From Helicobacteraceae bacterium UBA6016 (GTDB taxonomy: Bacteria > Campylobacterota > Campylobacteria > Campylobacterales > UBA6016): a DNA stretch of 17,277 nucleotides. The translations under genes were made by a program, and so were the position numbers. This document shows, one piece after another, positions 1 through 5,990 of this stretch. The DNA is taken from assembly GCA_002428055.1 (NCBI GenBank), contig DIZY01000036.1, positions 1 to 17,277 on the forward strand, given 5' to 3'. How positions within the stretch are numbered: the stretch's first letter is position 1; every line of letters begins with the position of its first letter. Below the pieces are notes generated by a model. It was not told where the DNA came from. It did not search any database and saw only the letters and a program-made list of their open reading frames with translations.

Positions 1-5
1 GCATC

Positions 6-1172
6 TTATTTTGCCTTATCGGCACTATCTAATCGTGCCAGTAGCTGAGCTTTTTCGTACATATCTCTGTCGCTATCGACAAAACGAGATGCGATAGCTT
101 GAAATTCGTCTTGTATTTGTAAAAAGGCGTCTACAATGTCCGCATCAAAATGCACGCCTTTGCCATCCACAATGATAGAGACCGCTTTTTCGTGCGGCAT
201 ACCTTCTTTATATACCCTGCGACTAATAAGTGCGTCATATACATCGGCGACCGCCATTAGTCTAGCCGATATGGGAATATCATCACCGCTTTTGCCGGTC
301 GGATAACCACTTCCGTCCCATTTTTCCTGATGGTAGTAGGCTATCTCTTTTGCGATTTTGAGAAATTCGACCTCCATGCCAAGCTCTTTTTCCGCATGGA
401 TAATAGCCTCTCTGCCGAGCGTGGTGTGAGTCTTCATAATTTCAAACTCTTCTGGAACAAACCGCCCGGGCTTCAAAAGAATAGAGTCTGGGATACCGAC
501 TTTGCCTATGTCGTGCAGTGGCGCCGATTTGAATAGCGTCTCAATCATCTTTTCGCTCAAAAAGTCGCTAAACCTATGATGGTTTTTGAGTTTTTCGGCG
601 AGCGCTCTGACATAGTGCTGTGTGCGCCTGATGTGATTGCCCGTATCGAGGTCGCGAGTCTCCGCTAGAGAGGCCATCACCAATATAGTCACATCTTGAA
701 TTGCGCTTATTTCGCTAGTGCGTTTAGCTACCTCCGTCTCCAAATACTCGTTTTGGTCTCTCAAAAAATCTGCCGCACCTTTGTTTTCAAGCTGTGTCTT
801 GACTCTTGCCAGTACTATTGCGGGGCATATCGGTTTTGTTATGTAATCCGCCGCTCCCATCTCAAGACCTTTTTCCTCATCACCGCTAGTGCTCATGGCG
901 GTCAGAAAGATGACCGGAATGTCACGGGTTTTGTCGCTTGATTTGAGCTTTTTTATTACATCATATCCGGAGAGTCCCGGCATCATAATATCAAGCAGTA
1001 TCAGATCCGGTACAGTTTCGCCGTGTAGATATTTGAGAGCTTTTTCGCCGCTATTGGCGACCTTTACGGTGTATCTGTCTTTTAAGAGTTCCGACATTAG
1101 CAAGAGGTTATCCGATGTGTCGTCAATTACCAAAATAGTAGCTCGTTCTTTTAAATCATTTGAATTTGTCAT
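6..1172 (-). CDS. HD-GYP response regulator, c-di-GMP phosphodiesterase (RpfG-like)
   Basis: Predicted cytoplasmic two-component output protein of 388 aa that should hydrolyse cyclic di-GMP when phosphorylated. Residues about 12-128 form a CheY-like receiver: acidic pair D17-D18, phospho-acceptor D61 in LLDIMMPG, T91, and K113 in ITKP. A short coiled-coil linker (about 135-160) leads to an HD-GYP domain with H180 in GNHIRRTQ, the HD pair at 220-221 in LHDIGKVGIPD, and HQEKWDGSGYP at 281-291. All family metal- and substrate-binding motifs appear intact, so it is probably active. The ATG start has a good AAGGAAG ribosome site. It lies 14 nt downstream of the stand-alone receiver gene and shares its transcript, whose promoter carries the Pho-box-like repeat described at 1648-1678. 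No kinase gene accompanies it. Family assignment is secure; the signal sensed is unknown. Confidence 0.93.
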   Translation of the reverse strand: MTNSNDLKERATILVIDDTSDNLLLMSELLKDRYTVKVANSGEKALKYLHGETVPDLILLDIMMPGLSGYDVIKKLKSSDKTRDIPVIFLTAMSTSGDEEKGLEMGAADYITKPICPAIVLARVKTQLENKGAADFLRDQNEYLETEVAKRTSEISAIQDVTILVMASLAETRDLDTGNHIRRTQHYVRALAEKLKNHHRFSDFLSEKMIETLFKSAPLHDIGKVGIPDSILLKPGRFVPEEFEIMKTHTTLGREAIIHAEKELGMEVEFLKIAKEIAYYHQEKWDGSGYPTGKSGDDIPISARLMAVADVYDALISRRVYKEGMPHEKAVSIIVDGKGVHFDADIVDAFLQIQDEFQAIASRFVDSDRDMYEKAQLLARLDSADKAK

Positions 1173-1186
1173 TAGCTTCTTCCTTT

Positions 1187-1603
1187 TTATCTAGCGAAGG
1201 CGTCCCACCGCTTTACGAAGTCGGATATTTTGCAAAGCACATAGACTCTGCTAAGCAGGTCTGCCGGGTTAAACGGTTTTGTTAGATAGTCATCTGCCCC
1301 CGCCTCAATAGCGCTTATTACAGACTCTCTATCGCTGGAGCTTGTAAGAGCCATTATCGGTATGAGCCTGCTCATCCTCTGCTCTTTGATACTTTTTATG
1401 GCGACCACACCGCTATATTCAGGCATCACCAAATCCATCAAAATAGCGCTAATTAGACTCCTGTTTTGTTCAACAAAATCCATAGCCTCCTTAGCGCTTG
1501 TCGCCGTTGCTATATGATACCCCTCGGATAAAAGCACACTGGCTATCATCTCCAGACTTATCTCGTCGTCGTCCACTACCAAGATTAACTTATTATTTGA
1601 CAT
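1187..1603 (-). CDS. single-domain response regulator (CheY-like receiver)
   Basis: A 138-aa protein consisting only of a receiver domain: acidic D11-D13, phospho-acceptor D57 in ILMDLVMPEYSG, T87 in ALTSSS and K109 in YLTKPF. With no output domain it should act by protein-protein contact or as a phosphate relay or sink. I chose the ATG at 1603 over the GTG two codons upstream because AAGGGG sits 5 nt before the ATG. It is the first gene of a minus-strand pair with the HD-GYP regulator, and is transcribed divergently from the coiled-coil operon starting at 1759. Its promoter region carries a copy of the AATAACC tandem repeat. Its partner kinase is not in the window. Confidence 0.9.
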   Translation of the reverse strand: MSNNKLILVVDDDEISLEMIASVLLSEGYHIATATSAKEAMDFVEQNRSLISAILMDLVMPEYSGVVAIKSIKEQRMSRLIPIMALTSSSDRESVISAIEAGADDYLTKPFNPADLLSRVYVLCKISDFVKRWDAFAR

Positions 1604-1647
1604 ACACACCCCTTCATCGTTAAAAAATATATTTTGGGCTGATTGAT

Positions 1648-1678
1648 ACTATTGCTTACAGGTTATTTTCTAGTTATT
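1648..1678 (-). promoter_or_regulatory. Pho-box-like tandem repeat and promoter, copy 1
   Basis: On the minus strand AATAACT (1678-1672) and AATAACC (1667-1661) lie in 11-bp phase with a 4-bp A-rich spacer. They are followed after exactly 7 bp by AATAGT (1653-1648), a 4/6 match to TATAAT. The arrangement is that of copies 2 and 3, although the sequence is slightly degenerate. It would drive the receiver/HD-GYP operon. Direct 7-bp repeats in 11-bp phase replacing the -35 are typical of OmpR/PhoB-family binding sites; that this family binds here is inference. Confidence 0.6.
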
Positions 1679-1694
1679 TTTGAGATAAATCCGT

Positions 1695-1725
1695 AATAAC
1701 CAAAAAATAACCGCCAAACGATAAT
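1695..1725 (+). promoter_or_regulatory. Pho-box-like tandem repeat and promoter, copy 2
   Basis: AATAACC (1695-1701), AAAA, AATAACC (1706-1712), then 7 bp and GATAAT (1720-1725) as the -10 box. The repeats occupy the place of a -35 element, as in PhoB-dependent promoters. The element matches the 3668-3698 copy at 28 of 31 positions. It precedes the coiled-coil/lipoprotein operon by about 34 bp and lies 16 bp from the divergent copy 1, so one regulator could control both directions. Confidence 0.7.
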
Positions 1726-1758
1726 CTTTTGTTGAATTCAAAAAAAGGAGTGAACATT

Positions 1759-2115
1759 ATGATTTCACAAGAGGCTTATAAACTCAAAATAGAAGCTAAG
1801 ATGGAGCCTATTATTGCCAAGCTAACTGAGCTAAAAGCTGAGGCGAATAAGCATATCACGAATGCCACCATTAAGTATTCGCAACCCATTGCGCAGCTTG
1901 ATGAGATGCATCACACAACTATGCTCAAGCTAGTAGAGCTTGGAAATGTCAACAAAGATTCATGGGAAGAGCTTGAGGCGGGGGTAGAGAGTGCGTTAAA
2001 TGTATTTAATGCCGCCATTAAAGATGTAACCGAAAAGTTTGAGGTAACACACCAGAAAGAAAAAGAGCATATCGAAGTACATACCGCAACAAAAACTAAA
2101 GGAGAAAAAGCATGA
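1759..2115 (+). CDS. coiled-coil protein, first of two tandem paralogues
   Basis: A 118-aa soluble, highly charged, helix-rich protein with no signal peptide or membrane segment, so probably cytoplasmic. I chose the ATG at 1759 rather than an in-frame TTG at 1729 because AAGGAG lies 8 nt upstream. Residues 5-95 align along their whole length with the next gene: EAYKLK near the N-terminus, a central IKY, LDxMH, a W near residue 68, then GVESA, AIKD and EKF. This suggests tandem duplication of an extended helical unit. It resembles proteins I remember as the sll1863 stress-response coiled-coil family; that is recall, not a search. First gene of a tightly packed operon whose stop overlaps the next start as ATGA. 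Molecular function unknown. Confidence 0.85.
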   Translation: MISQEAYKLKIEAKMEPIIAKLTELKAEANKHITNATIKYSQPIAQLDEMHHTTMLKLVELGNVNKDSWEELEAGVESALNVFNAAIKDVTEKFEVTHQKEKEHIEVHTATKTKGEKA

Positions 2116-2426
2116 GTTTGAAAGAAGCATACAAGCTAAAAGTAGAGGCAGAGATGGAGTTGGCGCACGCCAAATTGTTAGAGTTTAAGGCTGAGTCAAA
2201 AAACTATACTGCTGACGCATATATCAAATATACCAAGCATCTTGAAGAGCTTGACAATATGCACCGCATCGCAAAAGAGAAGCTAGGGGAGCTTCAAAGC
2301 GCGGGCGAGGATAAGTGGGAGAAGCTCAAAGACGGCGTAGAGAGCGCATGGCATGCGTTTAGTAGCGCCATCAAAGATAGCGCAGAAAAATTTAAAACTA
2401 CAAACACCGAAAAGGATAATAAATGA
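2112..2426 (+). CDS. coiled-coil protein, second of two tandem paralogues
   Basis: A 104-aa charged helical protein, paralogous to the gene immediately upstream. Shared features are EAYKLKVEAEME at 5-16, IKY, LDNMH, a W near residue 69, GVESAW and SAIKDSAEKF. It lacks the extra basic C-terminal tail of its neighbour. No signal peptide, cysteine or membrane span is visible. Both ends overlap neighbouring genes by 4 nt (ATGA), so translation is probably coupled through all three cistrons. Heptad-like spacing of hydrophobic residues suggests a coiled coil, possibly a hetero-oligomer with the paralogue (inference). Likely same family as the upstream gene; function unknown. Confidence 0.85.
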   Translation: MSLKEAYKLKVEAEMELAHAKLLEFKAESKNYTADAYIKYTKHLEELDNMHRIAKEKLGELQSAGEDKWEKLKDGVESAWHAFSSAIKDSAEKFKTTNTEKDNK

Positions 2427-2785
2427 AAACATTAAAAATAGTAACAGCGGCGGCAGTCGTTATGGTCGCATTTGCGGGTTGTGCAGATAAAGCCCCGACA
2501 ACCGGTGATTTTATGAGAATGCATGCGGCCGATGAAAAAAAGATGGGTCAAGATCAAAAAGATCTCGCAAAAGAGTGGGATAGAGGCTTGAAACTAAAAA
2601 AAGCAGGTGAGCAGAGAATTAAAGATGGCGAAACTCTTATTAAAAACGGCGACAAAGATATGACCAAAGGACGCCAAGAGGTAGAGCAGGGCAACAAAGA
2701 TATGGTCGAGGGAACAAATATTGAGCAGACAAGCGAACGCAAATTTAGAGAACAATTCCCTGATTTAAAACTTGAACTCAAATAA
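2423..2785 (+). CDS. small exported lipoprotein with charged helical body
   Basis: A 120-aa lipoprotein precursor: K-containing n-region, hydrophobic segment 4-18 and lipobox FAGC with C20 as the lipidated residue. The mature part is almost entirely charged and helical, rich in Lys, Asp, Glu and Gly. Loosely repeated units such as ERGLKLKKAGEQ-like, IKDGETLIKNGD and MTKGRQEVEQGNKD suggest an elongated coiled coil lying over or through the periplasm. Translation is coupled to the upstream coiled-coil gene by an ATGA overlap. I do not recognise a named family. The context of several small helical proteins sent to different compartments suggests a structural or protective envelope role, which is inference. 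Confidence 0.85.
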   Translation: MKTLKIVTAAAVVMVAFAGCADKAPTTGDFMRMHAADEKKMGQDQKDLAKEWDRGLKLKKAGEQRIKDGETLIKNGDKDMTKGRQEVEQGNKDMVEGTNIEQTSERKFREQFPDLKLELK

Positions 2786-2808
2786 ACAAAAACACTAGGA
2801 GATTTAGA

Positions 2809-3066
2809 ATGAAAAAAGTTATTATTGCCACCCTTGCCATAGGTCTTATGGGGCTTTTTGCCGACAATCCAAATCTGGATAAAGCGGGCAAAGATATAAA
2901 AAACACTTGGGATAAAGCCGGCAAAGATATAAAAGATACGGCAAAAGAGGCCAAAGATAATGCGAAAGAAGCCGCAAAAGATACGAAGCAAGATATAAAA
3001 GATGCGAAAAAAGCAAAAAAAGAGAGAGACGATAAACGACAAGCCGAAAAAGATGCGGCTAAGTAA
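2809..3066 (+). CDS. small exported Lys/Asp-rich repeat protein (LEA-like composition)
   Basis: An 85-aa protein with an apparent Sec signal peptide (MKKVIIATLAIGLMGLFA, cleavage near A18) and no lipobox cysteine, so predicted soluble in the periplasm. The mature part is a low-complexity amphipathic helix made of DKAGKDIK (twice, 11 codons apart) and AKEAKDNAKEAAKDTKQDIKD-type repeats. It is nearly free of aromatic and large hydrophobic residues. Such KD/KE/A-rich 11-mer-like repeats resemble late-embryogenesis-abundant proteins and entericidin-like small proteins. It has its own AGGAG site and sits 23 nt after the lipoprotein gene in the same operon. A protective or space-filling role in the periplasm is inference. 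Confidence 0.75.
   Translation: MKKVIIATLAIGLMGLFADNPNLDKAGKDIKNTWDKAGKDIKDTAKEAKDNAKEAAKDTKQDIKDAKKAKKERDDKRQAEKDAAK
2878..2934 (+). repeat. tandem coding repeat in the Lys/Asp-rich gene
   Basis: Two 24-bp units, 2878-2901 and 2911-2934, differ at one base and both encode DKAGKDIK. A partial third copy (caagatataaaagatgcg) follows near 2989. The near identity at DNA level indicates recent slippage or duplication, so length may vary between strains. Confidence 0.7.
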
Positions 3067-3081
3067 ATAAGGAAGACCCGG

Positions 3082-3666
3082 ATGAGCAAAAAAACTTTAT
3101 TCCGTATTTTTTTTATTGCCTCATCGGTTTTGTTATTTTCAGGATGTGCGGCTCTTCTGCCGCATGACTCCGAGATTAAAAAATCGAAGTGGAACAGCTA
3201 TGATGAGGCCATGGTGGCGTTCGACCAGATTGTGCTAAACCAAACAACTTTCGAGCAGTTAAAAATCTTGGGATTTGACCCGAGACGAACGCCAAATATA
3301 AAAGTGCTTACATTTTTGGATGTCAAAAAGCAGTTTATTACCTCCACTTTCGATAAAGCGGAGTATCTGCCAAAAGGCGTGCAGGCGTGCATAGAGAGTA
3401 TGGATGCTTGTAGCGGGCTGGAGTTAAATATTGTCAGAAATGATAGTAGAAGATACGGCAACGCTTTTTTGGATGTTTTCAACTTTAAAAGAGAAACCGA
3501 ACAGAGCGGTTGGGAGTTTGTAGGCTTGGTGGTTATAAAACACGATATTGTCGTATACAAACTAGCTAGCGGTAGACCGCTAATAGCCGGCGACAAAAAA
3601 CAGGTAAATCCTCTTGGACCCATCCAATCAATGGACGGCTCAATACTCTTAAAAGGCGCACAATAG
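3082..3666 (+). CDS. uncharacterised outer-membrane-type lipoprotein
   Basis: A 194-aa lipoprotein precursor: basic n-region MSKKTLFR, hydrophobic core, and lipobox FSGC with C22; residue +2 is Ala, which favours transport to the outer membrane by enterobacterial rules. The mature part looks globular. Recognisable stretches include WNSYDEAMVAFDQIV, a TTFEQLKILGFDPRRTPNIK segment, two cysteines near residues 103 and 110 that could form a disulphide, YGNAFLDVFNFKRET and GWEFVGLVVIK. I recall unnamed homologues of this pattern beside PA2778-type genes but know no assigned function. It is the last gene of the operon, 15 nt after the repeat protein. The next promoter starts directly after its stop codon, leaving no room for a terminator. 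Confidence 0.85.
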   Translation: MSKKTLFRIFFIASSVLLFSGCAALLPHDSEIKKSKWNSYDEAMVAFDQIVLNQTTFEQLKILGFDPRRTPNIKVLTFLDVKKQFITSTFDKAEYLPKGVQACIESMDACSGLELNIVRNDSRRYGNAFLDVFNFKRETEQSGWEFVGLVVIKHDIVVYKLASGRPLIAGDKKQVNPLGPIQSMDGSILLKGAQ

Positions 3667-3667
3667 A

Positions 3668-3698
3668 AATAACCAAAAAATAACCGGCAGGCGATAAT
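3668..3698 (+). promoter_or_regulatory. Pho-box-like tandem repeat and promoter, copy 3
   Basis: AATAACC (3668-3674), AAAA, AATAACC (3679-3685), 7 bp, then GATAAT (3693-3698). Spacing is identical to copy 2, with only three substitutions across the element, all between the second repeat and the -10. It begins one base after the preceding gene's stop and would start transcription near 3705 for the PA2779-PA2778-regulator operon. Preservation of both half-sites and of the -10 while the bases between them vary suggests selection rather than chance or fresh duplication. Confidence 0.7.
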
Positions 3699-3726
3699 AT
3701 AAAAAGGTTATAAGTGACAAAACGGT

Positions 3727-3761
3727 CTCAAGCTTTTTGCAAAGGGCGCCAAAGGCTTGAG
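3727..3761 (+). other. 5'-UTR stem-loop upstream of the PA2779-like gene
   Basis: CTCAAGC (3727-3733) pairs with GCTTGAG (3755-3761). The stem extends inward by a G-U and three A-U pairs, giving about 11 bp around a 13-nt loop that contains GGGCGCC. It would sit about 22 nt into an untranslated leader of roughly 92 nt. There is no U-tract, so it is not an intrinsic terminator. It could stabilise the mRNA or bind a regulator. Confidence 0.5.
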
Positions 3762-3796
3762 GGTATCTACTATTCATACAACTTTAGGAGTTAATT

Positions 3797-4171
3797 ATGA
3801 AAATTTCAAAACTACTTATTTCGTTTATCGTGTCGCTATCTATTTTTAGTTCTACTATGTTTGCAGAAATTGTCAACACGAGAGCGATGATAAACTCTAG
3901 CCCTTCTGAGAATATAAACAACTTTCTTGCAAAACAAGAGGTGCAGGATAAACTTGCTGCGCTTGGCGTAAGCACGGAGAGCATCAAAGATAGAATAGCA
4001 ACTCTTTCAAATGAAGAGATAGCTCAAATCAATCAAAAAATAGACACAATGCCTGCGGGCGGCGATGTCGGGGCTGTTGTGGGCGTGTTAGCGTTTATTT
4101 TTATCGTACTGCTTATTACCGACCTTCTAGGCTTTACAAAAATATTTAACTTTACAAAGACCGTCAGATAA
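3797..4171 (+). CDS. PA2779-family exported/membrane protein
   Basis: A 124-aa protein with a signal peptide (residues 1-23, ending SSTMFA), a helical middle containing KQEVQDKLAALGVS and ATLSNEEIAQINQKIDTMPAGGD, and a C-terminal membrane helix at about 92-111 followed by a short basic tail. This layout, with the AGGD turn before an (A/G)VVGVLAFIFIVLLITD-type helix ending in LGFTKIF, is that of the Pseudomonas PA2779 family (recognised from memory). The family has no established biochemical role but usually neighbours a PA2778-type cysteine peptidase, as here. AGGAG lies 6 nt before the ATG. Its TAA stop overlaps the proposed AUA start of the next gene. Confidence 0.88.
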   Translation: MKISKLLISFIVSLSIFSSTMFAEIVNTRAMINSSPSENINNFLAKQEVQDKLAALGVSTESIKDRIATLSNEEIAQINQKIDTMPAGGDVGAVVGVLAFIFIVLLITDLLGFTKIFNFTKTVR

Positions 4172-5094
4172 AAACGCTACTTCTCTTTTGCGCCGCACTT
4201 TTGCTCTTTGCAGGGTGTGCGCAAAAAAACTACGGTTTTATAGCAACCGACAAGAGTATTGTGGACTCAAAAAGATTGCCGCTCAAGCTTTATGCGCAAG
4301 ATGAGTACTACTGCGGTCCCTCGGCGCTTGCGACGATGTTTTCACAGCAGAAGGTGGGTTTTGTGTATAAAGATGTGGCTAATCACTCCTTTACGCCAAA
4401 ACTAAAAGGCACGCTTCAGCCCGAGATGAAAGCGACGGCAAGAAGATACGGTCTTATCCCGTATGAAATCAAAAAAAGTCTCAAGTCCGTTTTGGGTGAA
4501 ATATCGAGTAGCACTCCGGTCTTAGTTTTGTTCAATGTTGGGCTTCAAGTGTATCCCGTGTGGCACTACTCCGTGGTTACAGGGTTTGACAAGAGTGAGC
4601 AAAAAATCTTTCTCTCCGCTCCAAACGGGAGCGAGACATGGATGTCGTTTGACGAATTTGATACTTTTTTTGAAAGGGGTGGAAGCTGGGCGGTTGTCAT
4701 GCTAAAGCCGCCGTTACTGCCTGTGTCTGCCGATGAAGAAGAGATAGTAAGAGCGATACTGGATATGTATGATACGGGTGCTAAAGAGGCGGCTAAAGAG
4801 GCGGCGATAAGCTACTCGGCAAAAAATCCTCTCTCATATTTAGGAGCCGTTACTCTTGCAAATATCTATTTTTCGGATGGCGACCTTGAGAGGGCATCCG
4901 TGGTTTATGAGCAGGTGTTAGAGCTGAGACTCGATGACCCTGTGGCGCTAAACAATATGGCCGTATCGCTTCTTAGGCAAAACAAGCTTGAAGAGGCTAG
5001 AAAATACGCCGTTAGAGCTGTTGGGGCGGGTGGTCTGTTTGTGCAACAATATAAAAATACTTTAGAAGAGATAGATACAAAACTTCAAAAGTAA
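4168..5094 (+). CDS. PA2778-family C39-like cysteine peptidase lipoprotein with TPR tail, apparent AUA start
   Basis: The reading frame encodes a complete lipoprotein signal peptide (KTLLLFCAALLLFAGC, lipidated C17) only if translation begins at ATA 4168. The sole conventional start codon in reach, TTG 4201, would leave five residues before the lipobox cysteine. Counting from 4168 the protein has 308 aa. The papain-like C39 domain shows Q44 and C49 in AQDEYYCGPSAL, H133 in VWHYSVVTGF and N153 in LSAPNGSE. Residues about 185-300 form TPR-like helices (YLGAVTLANIYFSDGDLERA, then ALNNMAVSLLRQNKLEEARKYA). Expected location is the periplasmic face of a membrane; the substrate is unknown. It lies directly downstream of the PA2779-like gene, matching the PA2778/PA2779 pairing. 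The ATA may be a true non-canonical start, a mutated ATGA overlap, or a sequencing error. Confidence 0.85.
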   Translation: MKTLLLFCAALLLFAGCAQKNYGFIATDKSIVDSKRLPLKLYAQDEYYCGPSALATMFSQQKVGFVYKDVANHSFTPKLKGTLQPEMKATARRYGLIPYEIKKSLKSVLGEISSSTPVLVLFNVGLQVYPVWHYSVVTGFDKSEQKIFLSAPNGSETWMSFDEFDTFFERGGSWAVVMLKPPLLPVSADEEEIVRAILDMYDTGAKEAAKEAAISYSAKNPLSYLGAVTLANIYFSDGDLERASVVYEQVLELRLDDPVALNNMAVSLLRQNKLEEARKYAVRAVGAGGLFVQQYKNTLEEIDTKLQK

Positions 5095-5133
5095 TACAAT
5101 GCAAATAACGAAAATCTCTTCAAAGGAGAATCT

Positions 5134-5841
5134 ATGGCTGATTTAGGCGCTATGACATGCTGCAGTAGCTATTCTGTGTTGTGCGTTGATGATGAAGAGG
5201 AGTTTTTGGGGTATTTGGTATCCATCTTAAAGCAGTATTTTGCAGAGGTATACTCGGCAAAAAATGTGCAAGAAGCTTACGAGATTCTTGAGAGTAAAAG
5301 TGTAGATATTATTATCACCGACCTCTATATGCCCAAAATTAACGGACTCGACTTTATTCGGCGCATTAGAGACGAAAGAAGAGAGGTCTCTGTTATTTTT
5401 CTGACGGCATGCTCCGAGAAGAACTATCTGCATGATGCAATACCTCTTCATCTTGATGCCTACATAATGAAGCCGCTCTCGCTTGATAAACTATTTGAAA
5501 CCCTAAGAAGAAGTATAGAGCTTATCGAGGGTCACTCTTCCAAAACATTTGCCCTAAAAAGCGGCGTTTCGTTCGATCTTTCCGACGGAGTTGTTTTTGT
5601 AACCGCCACACGCAAAAAGATTGAGCTCACACGCAAAGAGCTCGCCCTTTTATCCTTGTTTATAAAAAGCAAAAAGCTGGTTTTGAGTAAAACAATCATT
5701 GAAGAGTATATATGGGAGTTTCAACCAGCAAGCGATAGCGCCGTCAAAACGCTAGTCAAGAGACTCAGAGGCAAAATCGGAGCCGAAGCCATCGTCACCC
5801 ACAGCAACACCGGATATTCTATCGCTTTTGAAAGTGTTTAA
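5134..5841 (+). CDS. OmpR/PhoB-family DNA-binding response regulator
   Basis: A 235-aa regulator. The receiver (about 13-125) has D19-D20, phospho-acceptor D63 in IITDLYMPKING, T91 in FLTAC and K113 in IMKPL. The C-terminal winged helix (about 145-232) has the ELTRKELALLSLFIKSK region, the recognition-helix region SDSAVKTLVKRLRGKIG, and the terminal hairpin ITHSNTGYSI-like wing. AAAGGAG lies 5 nt before the ATG. It is the third gene after promoter copy 3, 39 nt downstream of the peptidase gene, so probably co-transcribed. Proteins of this class bind direct repeats in 11-bp phase. The tandem AATAACC elements at three promoters here make it the leading candidate for their regulator, including its own (inference). 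No cognate kinase is visible. Confidence 0.92.
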   Translation: MADLGAMTCCSSYSVLCVDDEEEFLGYLVSILKQYFAEVYSAKNVQEAYEILESKSVDIIITDLYMPKINGLDFIRRIRDERREVSVIFLTACSEKNYLHDAIPLHLDAYIMKPLSLDKLFETLRRSIELIEGHSSKTFALKSGVSFDLSDGVVFVTATRKKIELTRKELALLSLFIKSKKLVLSKTIIEEYIWEFQPASDSAVKTLVKRLRGKIGAEAIVTHSNTGYSIAFESV

Positions 5842-5872
5842 GAGTTTTTTGAGATTAACTTGAATGATAGGT

Positions 5873-5948
5873 TGGTGGAGCGTAGCGGGATCGAACCGCT
5901 GACCTCGACGCTGCCAGCGTCGCGCTCTCCCAGCTGAGCTAACGCCCC
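5873..5948 (-). tRNA. tRNA-Ala (GGC)
   Basis: A 76-nt tRNA with encoded CCA (5875-5873). The acceptor stem GGGGCGU/ACGCUCC includes one G-U pair. The D-arm AGCUCAGCUGGGAGAGC is standard. The anticodon stem CGACG/CGUCG encloses loop CUGGCAG with anticodon GGC (5915-5913), reading GCC and GCU alanine codons. The T-arm contains GGUUCGAUCC. A minus-strand TATAAT at 5973-5968, 20 bp upstream, could give it its own promoter in addition to readthrough from the cation-efflux gene. Confidence 0.97.
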
Positions 5949-5967
5949 ACGAAGCTTGGAGGCGAAA

Positions 5968-5973
5968 ATTATA
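5968..5973 (-). promoter_or_regulatory. candidate -10 box of tRNA-Ala
   Basis: A perfect TATAAT on the minus strand, preceded by TGA, which makes an extended -10 (TGATATAAT). It ends 19 bp upstream of the mature tRNA 5' end. No clear -35 is seen, which is usual for sigma70 promoters in this phylum. Confidence 0.5.
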
Positions 5974-5990
5974 TCAGAAGTTTTTTAATT

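Noticed and set aside
2554..3089. Long Phe/Ser-rich minus-strand frames opposite the lipoprotein and Lys-rich genes
   Set aside because: They are antisense shadows of AAA/GAT-rich coding sequence, with no ribosome sites and implausible composition.
4201..5094. PA2778-like gene starting at TTG 4201
   Set aside because: It would leave only MLFAG before the lipobox cysteine and discard an obvious signal peptide encoded just upstream in frame.
5095..5133. A fourth AATAACC element before the OmpR-type gene
   Set aside because: Only a single AATAACG (5104-5110) is present; there is no second half-site in 11-bp phase and no -10 box.
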